Assembly: GCF_900169565.1 (NCBI RefSeq)
Contig: NZ_LT828648.1
Span: 1,428,876-1,492,875, forward strand
Source of the DNA: Nitrospira japonica
Lineage (GTDB): Bacteria > Nitrospirota > Nitrospiria > Nitrospirales > Nitrospiraceae
Reading direction: 5' to 3'
Length of the DNA stretch: 64,000 nucleotides
How positions within the stretch are numbered: position 1 is the stretch's first letter; the number at the start of each line of letters is the position of its first letter. The notes beneath the pieces were generated by a model. It made no database searches and was not told the origin of the DNA. It saw nothing but the letters and a program-made list of their open reading frames with translations. This document shows, piece after piece, positions 8,973-15,642 of the stretch. Position numbers and translations under genes: made by a program.

Positions 8973-9827
8973 GTGAACATCGATGCCCATACACAATTCT
9001 GCGGAGTAATCGGCAATCCGGTCGAACACTCCTTGTCGCCAGCGATCCACAACGCTGCCTTTCAACGGCTTGGGCTGAATTTCGTCTATCTCGCTTGGCG
9101 GGTCGAATCGATCGGGGACGCGATCCGAGGTCTTCGTGCGCTGGGGAATTTCCGTGGCGCGAGCGTCACGATTCCGCACAAGGTGGGAGTGATGCCGTTT
9201 CTGGACAACGTGGAGCCGGTCGCAGGCCATATCGGCGCGGTGAATACCATCGTGTCCGACAAGGAAGCGCTTGCCGGCTATAACACGGACGCCACGGGAG
9301 CCTTGCGTGCGCTTCGGGAGGGAGGCGCTCCGTTGAAAAATGAATCAGTGGCCGTCCTCGGTTCCGGAGGCGCGGCGCGCGCGATTACCTTCGCTCTTGC
9401 AGGACAGGCCGGAGTCGGGCGGATTCATCTCTTGGGGATTGAAGAACAAGAACGGGTCGCATTAGCGCGTGAATTGAGGGATAAGACAGCCGTGGACATT
9501 TTGGATGCGGTTCTGGAGGAGGCCGTCCTGCGACGGATCCTGCCTGAAGTACGAGTCCTCATCCATTGTACTCCGGTGGGAATGTCCCCGAAGGTCGGAG
9601 CAAGTTGTGTCCCGGCCGGGCTGTTGCATCGCGATCTTACCGTCATGGACATCGTGTATAACCCGCGACATACTCGACTGCTCACGGATGCCGCCGCCGC
9701 CGGCTGCCGCATCATTGCCGGACTGGAAATGTTTCTATACCAGGCTGCCGCGCAATTCGAGCTGTGGACCGGTCGACCCGCACCGATTGACGTGATGCGC
9801 GGGGTACTGGAATCGCACTTTTCATGA
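8973..9827 (+). CDS. aroE: Shikimate dehydrogenase AroE
   Basis: AroE reduces 3-dehydroshikimate to shikimate with NADPH. The protein (284 aa from this start) has the substrate domain with VIGNPVEHSLSPAIHNAAF, the catalytic Lys in TIPHKVGVMPFL, and GAVNTIV plus YNTDATGALRAL. The cofactor loop is VLGSGGAARAI and the C-terminus has GLEMFLYQAAAQFELWTG. I chose the GTG at 8973 because the family starts just before this conserved block. A longer frame opens at 8919 with TTG but is not supported. aroK follows with a 4-base overlap. Confidence 0.93.
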   Translation: MNIDAHTQFCGVIGNPVEHSLSPAIHNAAFQRLGLNFVYLAWRVESIGDAIRGLRALGNFRGASVTIPHKVGVMPFLDNVEPVAGHIGAVNTIVSDKEALAGYNTDATGALRALREGGAPLKNESVAVLGSGGAARAITFALAGQAGVGRIHLLGIEEQERVALARELRDKTAVDILDAVLEEAVLRRILPEVRVLIHCTPVGMSPKVGASCVPAGLLHRDLTVMDIVYNPRHTRLLTDAAAAGCRIIAGLEMFLYQAAAQFELWTGRPAPIDVMRGVLESHFS

Positions 9828-10324
9828 ACATCGTGCTCATTGGATATCGAGGCGTGGGTAAGAGTTCCGTGGGTAAAATTCTCGCCTCGCAGTTGAAGCG
9901 AGAATTGATTTCCACGGACGCAGAAGTCATACGACGCGCGGGCCAAACGATACCCGCGATCGTGGAGCAACATGGATGGGAATATTTCCGTGAACGGGAA
10001 TCCGACGTCTGCCGAGACCTCTCCGTCCGGGACAACCTCATCATCGATACCGGCGGCGGGGCCATTTTGCGACCGCACAATGTGGACGCCCTGAAGGCAA
10101 ATGGGAAACTCTTTTGGCTCACGGCGTCAGTCGAATCGATTGCAGCTCGAATCGGCGGTGACACCCAGCGGCCTTCATTGACCGGTACCAAGTCTTTTGT
10201 CGAAGAAATCGAGGAAGTGCTCAGGGAGCGTACGCCAAAGTATCGGGCGGCAGCCGATTGTATCGTTACGACCGACGGCCAACTGATTGAGCAGGTGGTG
10301 GAACAGATTATCGGAGACGTCTGA
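9824..10324 (+). CDS. aroK: Shikimate kinase AroK
   Basis: AroK phosphorylates shikimate at the 3-hydroxyl using ATP. The 166-aa P-loop kinase has the Walker A motif GYRGVGKSSVGKIL at the N-terminus, the DTGGGAIL substrate motif, the ERESDVCRDL shikimate-binding region and the lid arginine in TQRPSL. The start overlaps the aroE stop (ATGA), so the two consecutive shikimate steps are translationally coupled. It ends 68 bases before tRNA-Arg. Confidence 0.95.
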   Translation: MNIVLIGYRGVGKSSVGKILASQLKRELISTDAEVIRRAGQTIPAIVEQHGWEYFRERESDVCRDLSVRDNLIIDTGGGAILRPHNVDALKANGKLFWLTASVESIAARIGGDTQRPSLTGTKSFVEEIEEVLRERTPKYRAAADCIVTTDGQLIEQVVEQIIGDV

Positions 10325-10353
10325 ATCCCGGAGACAGGCGAAGGCCACCATTC

Positions 10354-10383
10354 TTGACAACTTCTCCTTCGAGGTGGTTCAAA
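10354..10383 (+). promoter_or_regulatory. Putative promoter of tRNA-Arg
   Basis: A perfect -35 hexamer TTGACA (10354-10359) is followed at 18 bases by a poor -10 candidate TTCAAA (10378-10383), placing the transcription start just before the mature 5' end at 10393. The -35 is convincing; the -10 is weak. Confidence 0.45.
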
Positions 10384-10392
10384 TACCTATGT

Positions 10393-10469
10393 GCGCCCGT
10401 AGCTCAGTTGGATAGAGCGTCGGGCTTCGAACCCGCAGGTCGCAGGTTCAATTCCTGCCGGGCGCACCA
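10393..10469 (+). tRNA. tRNA-Arg, anticodon TCG
   Basis: A 77-base cloverleaf: acceptor GCGCCCG with CGGGCGC (7 bp), D-stem GCTC/GAGC, anticodon stem CGGG/CCCG with loop CTTCGAA (anticodon TCG, reading CGA), and T-stem GCAGG/CCTGC with loop TTCAATT. Discriminator A and the CCA end are encoded. The outermost anticodon-stem pair (T with C) is a mismatch. The adjacent tract beyond its 3' end looks accessory. Confidence 0.96.
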
Positions 10470-10523
10470 AATGTTTCAAGCACTTCGACGCGCAGAACCT
10501 GCCACCCTAACCTCAAAACCCAC

Positions 10524-10577
10524 AAATTGTCCGTGAAAGTGTCCGTGTCGATTTCTTCACCTCGTTCGCTCCTCACT
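10524..10577 (+). repeat. Degenerate dispersed repeat, copy 1 (beside tRNA-Arg)
   Basis: The stretch around TTGTCCGTGAAAGTGTCCG and the following pyrimidine-rich TTTCTTCAC...CTCCTCACTC resembles 11606-11660 and, over its core, 13026-13055. It lies 55 bases past the tRNA 3' end, a usual place for integration-site remnants. I aligned the copies by eye; identity is about 70 percent. Confidence 0.4.
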
Positions 10578-10615
10578 CAGTGGACCCTTACGCTTCCGGC
10601 GATTGACATGCGGCG

Positions 10616-11020
10616 CTAATGGAAGGCCGTCGACCGCCTGTGCACGGATGTTAGGATTTCAGTGCGCAACTGGTTCACGGCCATGTCTTTTGAGATAACG
10701 GTGGCAGTGCCGGCCAATCGCAGGACCTGGCACGTCTCATCAGTCGCATAAGCGGAAATCCCGATAATGACGATGTGCGGAAAGATCTGCTTGATCTTCA
10801 CCGTAGCCCTGATCCCATCCAATCGTGGCATGTTGATGTCCATCACCACGACGGATGGCTTGACTTGGGGCACTCGCAGGACGGCTTCTTCACCGTCACA
10901 GGCTTCGCTTACCACTTCCATGCCGGGATAGGCAATCAAGATACTGCGTAGCGACTCCCGCATTTCTTTGATGTCGTCGACGATGAGGACGCGAATGAGG
11001 CCTTGCGTATCGTGCCCCAT
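10616..11020 (-). CDS. Single-domain response regulator (receiver only)
   Basis: A 134-aa CheY-type receiver without an output domain. It keeps the acidic pair in VLIVDDIKEM, the phospho-acceptor Asp61 in VVMDINMPRLDG, the switch Ser in IIGISAYA and the invariant Lys in TVISKDMAV. The start has a strong ribosome-binding site (AGGAAGG). It is paralogous to the receiver at 11858-12271: both share DINMP/DIYLP and the unusual GxSAYA switch. No histidine kinase gene is nearby, so its partner is unknown. Confidence 0.9.
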   Translation of the reverse strand: MGHDTQGLIRVLIVDDIKEMRESLRSILIAYPGMEVVSEACDGEEAVLRVPQVKPSVVVMDINMPRLDGIRATVKIKQIFPHIVIIGISAYATDETCQVLRLAGTATVISKDMAVNQLRTEILTSVHRRSTAFH

Positions 11021-11121
11021 TTACTTCCTTCCTGGGAGACGCAGAATGGCTATCTCGCCTCAACGCTATTCTGGGTCGGTAAGTGGTCCGAATGCTCGTC
11101 AATCCAGCGACGTGTCCGTTC

Positions 11122-11415
11122 CTATTCTCCGTAAGGAGTCGCGGGCATAAGGTTATGCTTTTCAGGCTTCGCCCGCTGCATGAAATCGGCATGACACCCG
11201 GAACAATAGGTATGGGTAAACGGGCTTCCGACGAGACTGACGCCATAGGTTTGTTCGTAGGCACGTCTAGTAACCCACCGATCAGGATCCTGGCTATGGG
11301 TCTTCTTACTTCGAAGCAACCCACACACGCAGCAGGTGGCAATCAGTGATGTCTCGGTGCGAAGCCCTCGGCGCTTGGTCTGTGTGGTTCCAGCGATCAT
11401 TCCAGTGCTGTACAT
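11122..11415 (-). CDS. Stand-alone Cys-rich domain protein related to the C-terminal domain of some sensor kinases and response regulators
   Basis: A 97-aa protein with CCVCGLLRSKK near residue 30, then a Trp/Tyr-containing middle (DRWVTRRAYEQTYGV) and FTHTYCSGCHADFMQ. The order C-x2-C, basic, W, Y, then S/T-H-x-Y/I-C-x2-C follows the short motif often appended to two-component proteins (CxxCkkIRd...W...Y...SHgiCpeC), which probably binds a metal through four Cys. Here it stands alone between two receiver genes on the same strand. I chose the ATG at 11415 because AGGAGG lies 6 bases upstream of it. Function unknown. Confidence 0.6.
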   Translation of the reverse strand: MYSTGMIAGTTQTKRRGLRTETSLIATCCVCGLLRSKKTHSQDPDRWVTRRAYEQTYGVSLVGSPFTHTYCSGCHADFMQRAKPEKHNLMPATPYGE

Positions 11416-11857
11416 GCGCATCCTCCTATTGTGGTCATGGAACTGCGATGCATTCATTCACTAAGCGTAGCTGATCAATATAATGCGAGGCTCGGGAATC
11501 CCCCAGCTTGGTGCCCTGGTAGCCACGGTTTTAAAAAGGATAGATCCTAGTTCGAATTCACATGTTCCCCAGGTTCCCAGGAGCCGGCTGTACCCAACAA
11601 GCCTGCTGGTGTCCGTAAAGTCTTCGTGTCAATTTTTTCACACCGCTCACTCCTCACGCCCTCACATAGAAAACCTCACCCATCCCGGTTCAGATCTGTC
11701 CTCATCTACGGGCACAGAGCCAATGCGACTTCTGCACACAAACGACACGCGAAGGAGTTTCGATCTTAGGCAAGTGAGTGCGTGAGTGAACCCGAATCCG
11801 CTGGCTATCCAGCACGCCCATCAAGGCATCAAAGGCAGGGAGGCCAGACAATGGGGA
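11416..11857. other. Non-coding stretch with decayed tRNA-like T-arm and repeat copy 2
   Basis: About 440 bases without a credible gene. Near 11546-11560 there is CTAGTTCGAATTC, which resembles a tRNA T-arm, followed about 50 bases later by the degenerate repeat also found beside tRNA-Arg. Frames here are open but lack codon bias and ribosome-binding sites. Confidence 0.4.
11606..11660 (+). repeat. Degenerate dispersed repeat, copy 2
   Basis: Core GGTGTCCGTAAAGTCTTCG followed by TTTTTTCACACC...CTCCTCAC. It aligns by eye with 10529-10577 and with the shorter copy at 13026-13055. Confidence 0.4.
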
Positions 11858-12271
11858 TCAGCGCCGGGTTTCCTGTGCGGCGAGGCGGATGGCGGCATGC
11901 AATTGTTCGACAATTTTCTCTTTTGGGACCACGGCAGAAGCTCCCACGGCCTGCATGGTGTCTCGCTGCTCATTTGCGTACGCTGACAAGCCAACAATGG
12001 CCATCCGAGGGAAGCGGGTTTTGATGTGGCGAGCCGCATCGATTCCGGTCATGCGTGGCAGATAGATATCCATCACAATGACGTCCGGTTGGAGTCGTGC
12101 CGCGAGACGAATCGCTTCCACGCCATCGTCTGCTTCCCCTAAAATCTCGATATCGCTCTGATTGGCGAGAACGCCGCGGATGGCGATTCGGGTCATGGCA
12201 TGGTCATCGACAAGAAGGAGTCGAATCGAGCGGCCCGTGATGAACTGCATCTGTGGCTGTTCGCGTCCCAT
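11858..12271 (-). CDS. Single-domain response regulator (receiver only)
   Basis: A 137-aa receiver without an output domain: acidic pair in LLLVDDHAMTR, phospho-acceptor Asp68 in VIVMDIYLPRMTG, switch Ser in IVGLSAYANE, and Lys in AVVPKEKIVEQL. The N-terminal sequence up to the first Asp resembles NarL/FixJ-type receivers, but there is no HTH. No ribosome-binding site is evident for the ATG used. An internal ATG seven codons in is equally possible. Confidence 0.88.
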   Translation of the reverse strand: MGREQPQMQFITGRSIRLLLVDDHAMTRIAIRGVLANQSDIEILGEADDGVEAIRLAARLQPDVIVMDIYLPRMTGIDAARHIKTRFPRMAIVGLSAYANEQRDTMQAVGASAVVPKEKIVEQLHAAIRLAAQETRR

Positions 12272-12409
12272 GTATCGTGCGGTACGTGTGGAATTGTTCG
12301 CAAGACTATCTACTATGAGTAATAGGCAAACTGAACCGAGACGGGGACTCGGAAAATCCCGTGTCCTAGATACCCTCTCTGTCGCATTTGCGTAGGACGG
12401 AGATTACAT

Positions 12410-12835
12410 TCATTGCTGAGATTCCCTACTTGTCGGATTCGCCCACTTGATCGCTCTCCTGATCGTCAGGTCCAGTTCGTCGACGGACGTATAGCCTTTT
12501 AAGAGATAGGCTTGCGCCCCGTTCCACTTGGCTAAGTTCGAGAGCCTCGCCAATACGAGTTTTGTGAGCATGACGACAGGCACGATTGCTGTAGATGTCG
12601 GCGGACAGAGATGCATGAGCACCTCAAATCCAGAAAGGTCAGGCAATACCGCCTCCAACACCACGCAGTCGAAGGTGCGAGCCTGACACAGGTCCAGTGC
12701 AGACTGTCCATCTAACGCTTCAGTGATGACGTAGCCTGGAGACGCGATCTTGAGACCGGTGACCCAGTACGCTCGGCTCTCGGTATCCGGGTCGACAAAG
12801 AGGAGAGAAATCGGCGCGGAGCCATCCTCCGACAT
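12410..12835 (-). CDS. Atypical receiver-domain protein with Glu at the phospho-acceptor site
   Basis: A 141-aa receiver-like protein. The fold motifs are recognisable (ISLLFVDPDTESR, VVLEAVLPDLSGFEVL, VVMLTKLV, AYLLKGYTSVDEL), but the phospho-acceptor Asp is replaced by Glu61 and the acidic pair is interrupted by Pro (VDPD). The switch Thr and conserved Lys remain. Asp-to-Glu at this position often mimics phosphorylation, so the protein may be constitutively active; that is inference. The ATG at 12835 was chosen because AAAGGCGG lies 7 bases upstream. It is the third receiver gene on this strand within 2.3 kb. Confidence 0.8.
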   Translation of the reverse strand: MSEDGSAPISLLFVDPDTESRAYWVTGLKIASPGYVITEALDGQSALDLCQARTFDCVVLEAVLPDLSGFEVLMHLCPPTSTAIVPVVMLTKLVLARLSNLAKWNGAQAYLLKGYTSVDELDLTIRRAIKWANPTSRESQQ

Positions 12836-13341
12836 GGGAGCACCGCCTTTCTCCGCGACAACATGGGCCACTCACGCCCACCGATATCTGAACAAGCGCG
12901 GGCGAAATGCAGACGGCCGAGCCTGCAAATTAACCATGCGTTACACGTGCCATGTCAGACAGAAGACGTTAATCACGGATGATTTATCTAGTGGCAGTAC
13001 CCTATCCATGCAGGCAAAACCCGGCTTGCCGGTGTCCGGAAGGTATTCGTATACTGGGGGCGACTGGGACATATGGCTCGCATGGGAACGGGGCAGAAGG
13101 GAATGCGAATTGGTGAGGTGAAGACGAGGCGCAATGCCATTTGAACGGTAATTCGTGGCTGACGCATCATAATTACGCAGCCGCATCGCTGCTCCTTGCG
13201 TCGCAAGACGGAACCAAGAACTTCCCCGAGGACGTTGGTTCTCACACATAGCCTTTTCCTGCAGTCCGCGCATTATAGGACTGAGTGGACGGGAACGCGC
13301 TCGTCGGTCGTCGGTAGGTTCAGTAGACGGACGGTATCGTT
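12836..13341. other. Intergenic stretch with repeat copy 3
   Basis: About 500 bases between the divergent atypical receiver and the SGNH hydrolase genes. Open frames on the minus strand lack codon bias and start signals. It contains a 30-base copy of the degenerate repeat at about 13026-13055. I see nothing else. Confidence 0.4.
13026..13055 (+). repeat. Degenerate dispersed repeat, copy 3 (short)
   Basis: TTGCCGGTGTCCGGAAGGTATTCGT aligns with TGCTGGTGTCCGTAAAGTCTTCGT of copy 2; the pyrimidine-rich 3' part of copies 1 and 2 is missing. Confidence 0.35.
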
Positions 13342-14454
13342 ATGTTAAACAAAGACGCTCCTGCCCATATCAGTTCAGATCCTGTTCGCGCGATCGTTGA
13401 AATTCCTCAAAGCCCACAACATCCAAACAGTCGTGGCGTGAGACGTCTGGCGCTCTATGCGCTCTCATTCGGCCTGAGTTTGTTCGTGGCCGTCGTCTGC
13501 TCTGAGCTGATCTTGCGGAGCACAGGCCATAGGCCATGGACTTATGACACGTTGGACCGCAATGAGCCAAGGATGAATGAACCGGATCCTGAGTTGGGCT
13601 GGCATTCCAAGAGAGGGACTTATACGGTGCCCCCGTACGTACCAGCCGGGCAGTCCACCTCCGTGACCGTCCTGGACGGCGGCCGACGGGCCACTGGAAC
13701 CACTGACCCTGGCGGCAGGCGAGAAATCGTATTCGTCGGGGACTCATTTACGTATGGTTTGGCGATTTCCGACCATGAAACGTATCCCTGGAAGCTGCAG
13801 CAGATGTTTCCGTCTTTCAAGGTCCTGAACTATGGGACGAGCGGATATGGAACGTATCAGTCGTTGTTGGTACTCGAACGCGAGCTTCCGTTGCTGACTT
13901 CCCCGGCGGTGGTGGTGTTCGGATTTTTCTTCCATCAAGAGGTCCGGAACGTGGCGACACCCGAATGGCTGCGTGGATTGTCACTCCATCAAAGGCGAGC
14001 CCATGTATATTTACCCTATGTGTCACTGGACAGCGACGGGACGCTCGTCAGGCACCTACCAGTCCGGTATCCGATCCTTCCGTTCATGGAACAGTCGGCG
14101 CTCATGACGTTTATGGTGGACCGCTATGTCCGGTTTACGGGAGAACGGCGAAGGGCACAGGGACGGCAGGTGATGGAACGTTTAGTCGTCGAGATGAAAC
14201 ATCTGTCCGAAAAACACGGAGCACGGTTTCTGGTCGCCATGCTCGACGGCCCCAAAGAGACGATGGCCTACTATACCGAACGGTTTCAGCATCATCAGAT
14301 CGAGTTGGTGGACTGCAATTTTCCCTTGACCGACGACATGCGGGTTCCGGGTGAGGGCCATCCCAATGATCAGATGAATACACTGTGGGCTCACTGTATC
14401 CAACAGAAGCTCGTCAATGGCGTGCTCTCGTCTACCGAATCCCCGGTCCACTAA
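13342..14454 (+). CDS. Membrane-anchored SGNH/GDSL-type hydrolase-like protein
   Basis: A 370-aa protein with one N-terminal transmembrane segment (about residues 36-58) and a large extracytoplasmic domain. Block I is VFVGDSFTYG (nucleophile Ser135), block II is NYGTSGYGT, and the C-terminal GEGHPND supplies the catalytic His/Asp region. Such proteins deacylate or modify cell-wall or exopolysaccharide acetyl groups; the substrate is unknown here. The stretch GFFFHQEVRN replaces a typical block III GxN. No ribosome-binding site is obvious upstream. It has no co-directional close neighbour. Confidence 0.75.
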   Translation: MLNKDAPAHISSDPVRAIVEIPQSPQHPNSRGVRRLALYALSFGLSLFVAVVCSELILRSTGHRPWTYDTLDRNEPRMNEPDPELGWHSKRGTYTVPPYVPAGQSTSVTVLDGGRRATGTTDPGGRREIVFVGDSFTYGLAISDHETYPWKLQQMFPSFKVLNYGTSGYGTYQSLLVLERELPLLTSPAVVVFGFFFHQEVRNVATPEWLRGLSLHQRRAHVYLPYVSLDSDGTLVRHLPVRYPILPFMEQSALMTFMVDRYVRFTGERRRAQGRQVMERLVVEMKHLSEKHGARFLVAMLDGPKETMAYYTERFQHHQIELVDCNFPLTDDMRVPGEGHPNDQMNTLWAHCIQQKLVNGVLSSTESPVH

Positions 14455-14503
14455 CCCTCGCTTTTCAAAGGACATCGATAGTGCAGGTCGGAGAGGCCCG
14501 CAT

Positions 14504-14546
14504 TTTCCTGCCGCCTAGAGTTTTTTCCAGCCCCCCTGCTTACAAT
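14504..14546 (+). repeat. Promoter-containing repeat, copy 1
   Basis: TTTCCTGCCGCCTAGAGTTTTTTCCAG...TTACAAT resembles 14922-14966 (about 70 percent by eye). It ends in TACAAT (14541-14546), a good -10 for the disrupted gene that follows. Confidence 0.4.
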
Positions 14547-14570
14547 GGTGCGCATCCAAAGGTCTTCCCA

Positions 14571-14832
14571 GTGAAGATTGCGACGATTCAAGGACGCATC
14601 GTATTGGCGATCGTATTGGTGGGAGCAATCCCGCTCTCTCCTATTGCCGGAACGGCTCTTTCCCCCTAGCCTCGTGACGATCGCATCCTCCAATTTCGAT
14701 GATACGGTCGAATATCCTATCGATCAGCACAGCCTCGCCAAGCTTCAAGACCCACACTTAACTACAGAAGGATTCCAGCGCATCTACCACCAACTTACGT
14801 GGCCGCCGAAAGAAATCCAGCGACGATACTGA
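14571..14832 (+). pseudogene. Small exported protein gene disrupted by a frameshift
   Basis: A GTG at 14571 with AAAGG about 10 bases upstream and a TACAAT -10 box at 14541 opens a frame encoding a clean signal peptide (KIATIQGRIVLAIVLVGAIP...AGTALSP). It stops at once at a TAG after a TTTCCCCC tract (14659-14666). Skipping one base in that tract joins it to a further 56 codons (SLVTIASSNFDDTVEYPIDQ to EIQRRY, stop 14832) of protein-like sequence. The joined product would be about 86 aa. It could be a pseudogene, a sequencing error or a slippage switch. Family unknown. Confidence 0.4.
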
Positions 14833-14921
14833 GCGAGTCCTGCGTCAATGCTGGTCTGTGTCGGCATCGGTGAAGGCGCCGATCTCAACTGTTCAGCCTA
14901 CACCTCAATAGGGATTCTCAG

Positions 14922-14966
14922 TTTCCTGCCAGCTAGGGTGTTTCCCAGACTCCGTACAGCCTGTAA
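14922..14966 (+). repeat. Promoter-containing repeat, copy 2
   Basis: It resembles 14504-14546, which precedes the disrupted exported-protein gene. This copy lies upstream of the two microprotein genes, with the AT-rich GATAATAATACG just after it. The remaining bases from 14833 to 15121 hold a 5-bp CCCCC/GGGGG hairpin (15041-15069) and no gene that I can see. Confidence 0.35.
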
Positions 14967-15121
14967 CGAGATAATAATACGATTAGAAGAGCCGATCGCT
15001 TAGAAGATCGCGCACATAATCGTACCTTCTGCAAATAAGTCCCCCAAAAGCTGCATAGATTTTCGGGGGCCTCCGGAGGTATCTTGCATTGTACAAGCCG
15101 CAAGACGCTGGAGGTGGAAGC

Positions 15122-15262
15122 GTGGTAATCTATAAGCAGCATCAAAAAGCGATCAGACAGTACCGGCAGGCATGGACAAGACATTGCCCATGTTGCGGTA
15201 GGTGGCTAAGGAAGCAAGATCCGTTGGCTCCATGGACATGTGCATGTGGTTGGCATAGCTGA
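15122..15262 (+). CDS. Zinc-ribbon microprotein, 46 aa
   Basis: This very small basic protein starts with GTG, 8 bases after a strong ribosome-binding site (GGAGG). Its first 20 residues are a basic amphipathic segment (YKQHQKAIRQYRQAW). Then come CPCCG (residues 22-26) and CACGW (40-44), a compact four-Cys knuckle pair that probably binds zinc. Trp and His are unusually frequent. No family is known to me. A second small gene with its own strong ribosome-binding site begins 32 bases downstream, so the two are probably co-transcribed. Confidence 0.6.
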   Translation: MVIYKQHQKAIRQYRQAWTRHCPCCGRWLRKQDPLAPWTCACGWHS

Positions 15263-15294
15263 TTGCGGCTTGTTCCCGAGATGAAGGAGGCATC

Positions 15295-15441
15295 ATGCAA
15301 CATTACTTCCTCCAAGATGTTCGTGCAGGGTTCTTTCTCATGGTCGGTTTTGCGATGCTCGCATTGATTTGTGCGGTGGCAGCTTTGAGTACGGTGATGC
15401 GCCCGGTTCGCTGGGCTGACCGTCGCGGGAGTCACTATTAA
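15295..15441 (+). CDS. Single-pass membrane microprotein, 48 aa
   Basis: The start ATG follows a perfect AAGGAGG at ideal distance. The product has a short polar N-terminus (MQHYFLQDVRAG), one strongly hydrophobic helix (about residues 12-34, FFLMVGFAMLALICAVAALSTV), and a basic tail MRPVRWADRRGSHY. The positive charge after the helix predicts an outside-N, inside-C orientation. It resembles small subunits or regulators of membrane complexes in size only; I do not recognise it. Confidence 0.6.
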   Translation: MQHYFLQDVRAGFFLMVGFAMLALICAVAALSTVMRPVRWADRRGSHY

Positions 15442-15592
15442 GTAGTCCAGTGCTAGATTCTCGTCTCCCATCCTCGTTTGCCAGCCTCCCTCAGACTCCT
15501 CCTTAAGCTGAAGCCTCATAGATCCTTCAACCCGTTGATCGTAAAAGTATTTGTCCTGTCCCCTCGCTCGTCCGGACCTCTTCAGAAGCCGG

Positions 15593-15601
15593 TGCTATAG
15601 T
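15593..15601 (+). promoter_or_regulatory. Extended -10 promoter of pal
   Basis: TGCTATAGT matches the TGn extended -10 with five of six hexamer bases. It lies 41 bases upstream of the pal ATG, giving a leader of about 35 bases that holds the GAGGGG ribosome-binding site. Confidence 0.6.
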
Positions 15602-15642
15602 TGTTCTACGCGCAGTAATTCACCATATCGATGAGGGGATCT

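Noticed and set aside
13084-13273. Minus-strand open frames upstream of the SGNH gene
   Set aside because: Several frames overlap with no codon bias and no start signal; treated as non-coding.
15041-15069. CCCCCAAAA...TTTTCGGGGG hairpin before the microprotein genes
   Set aside because: Short stem with a bulge, no T-run and no link to a known riboswitch. Noted only as a possible structure.
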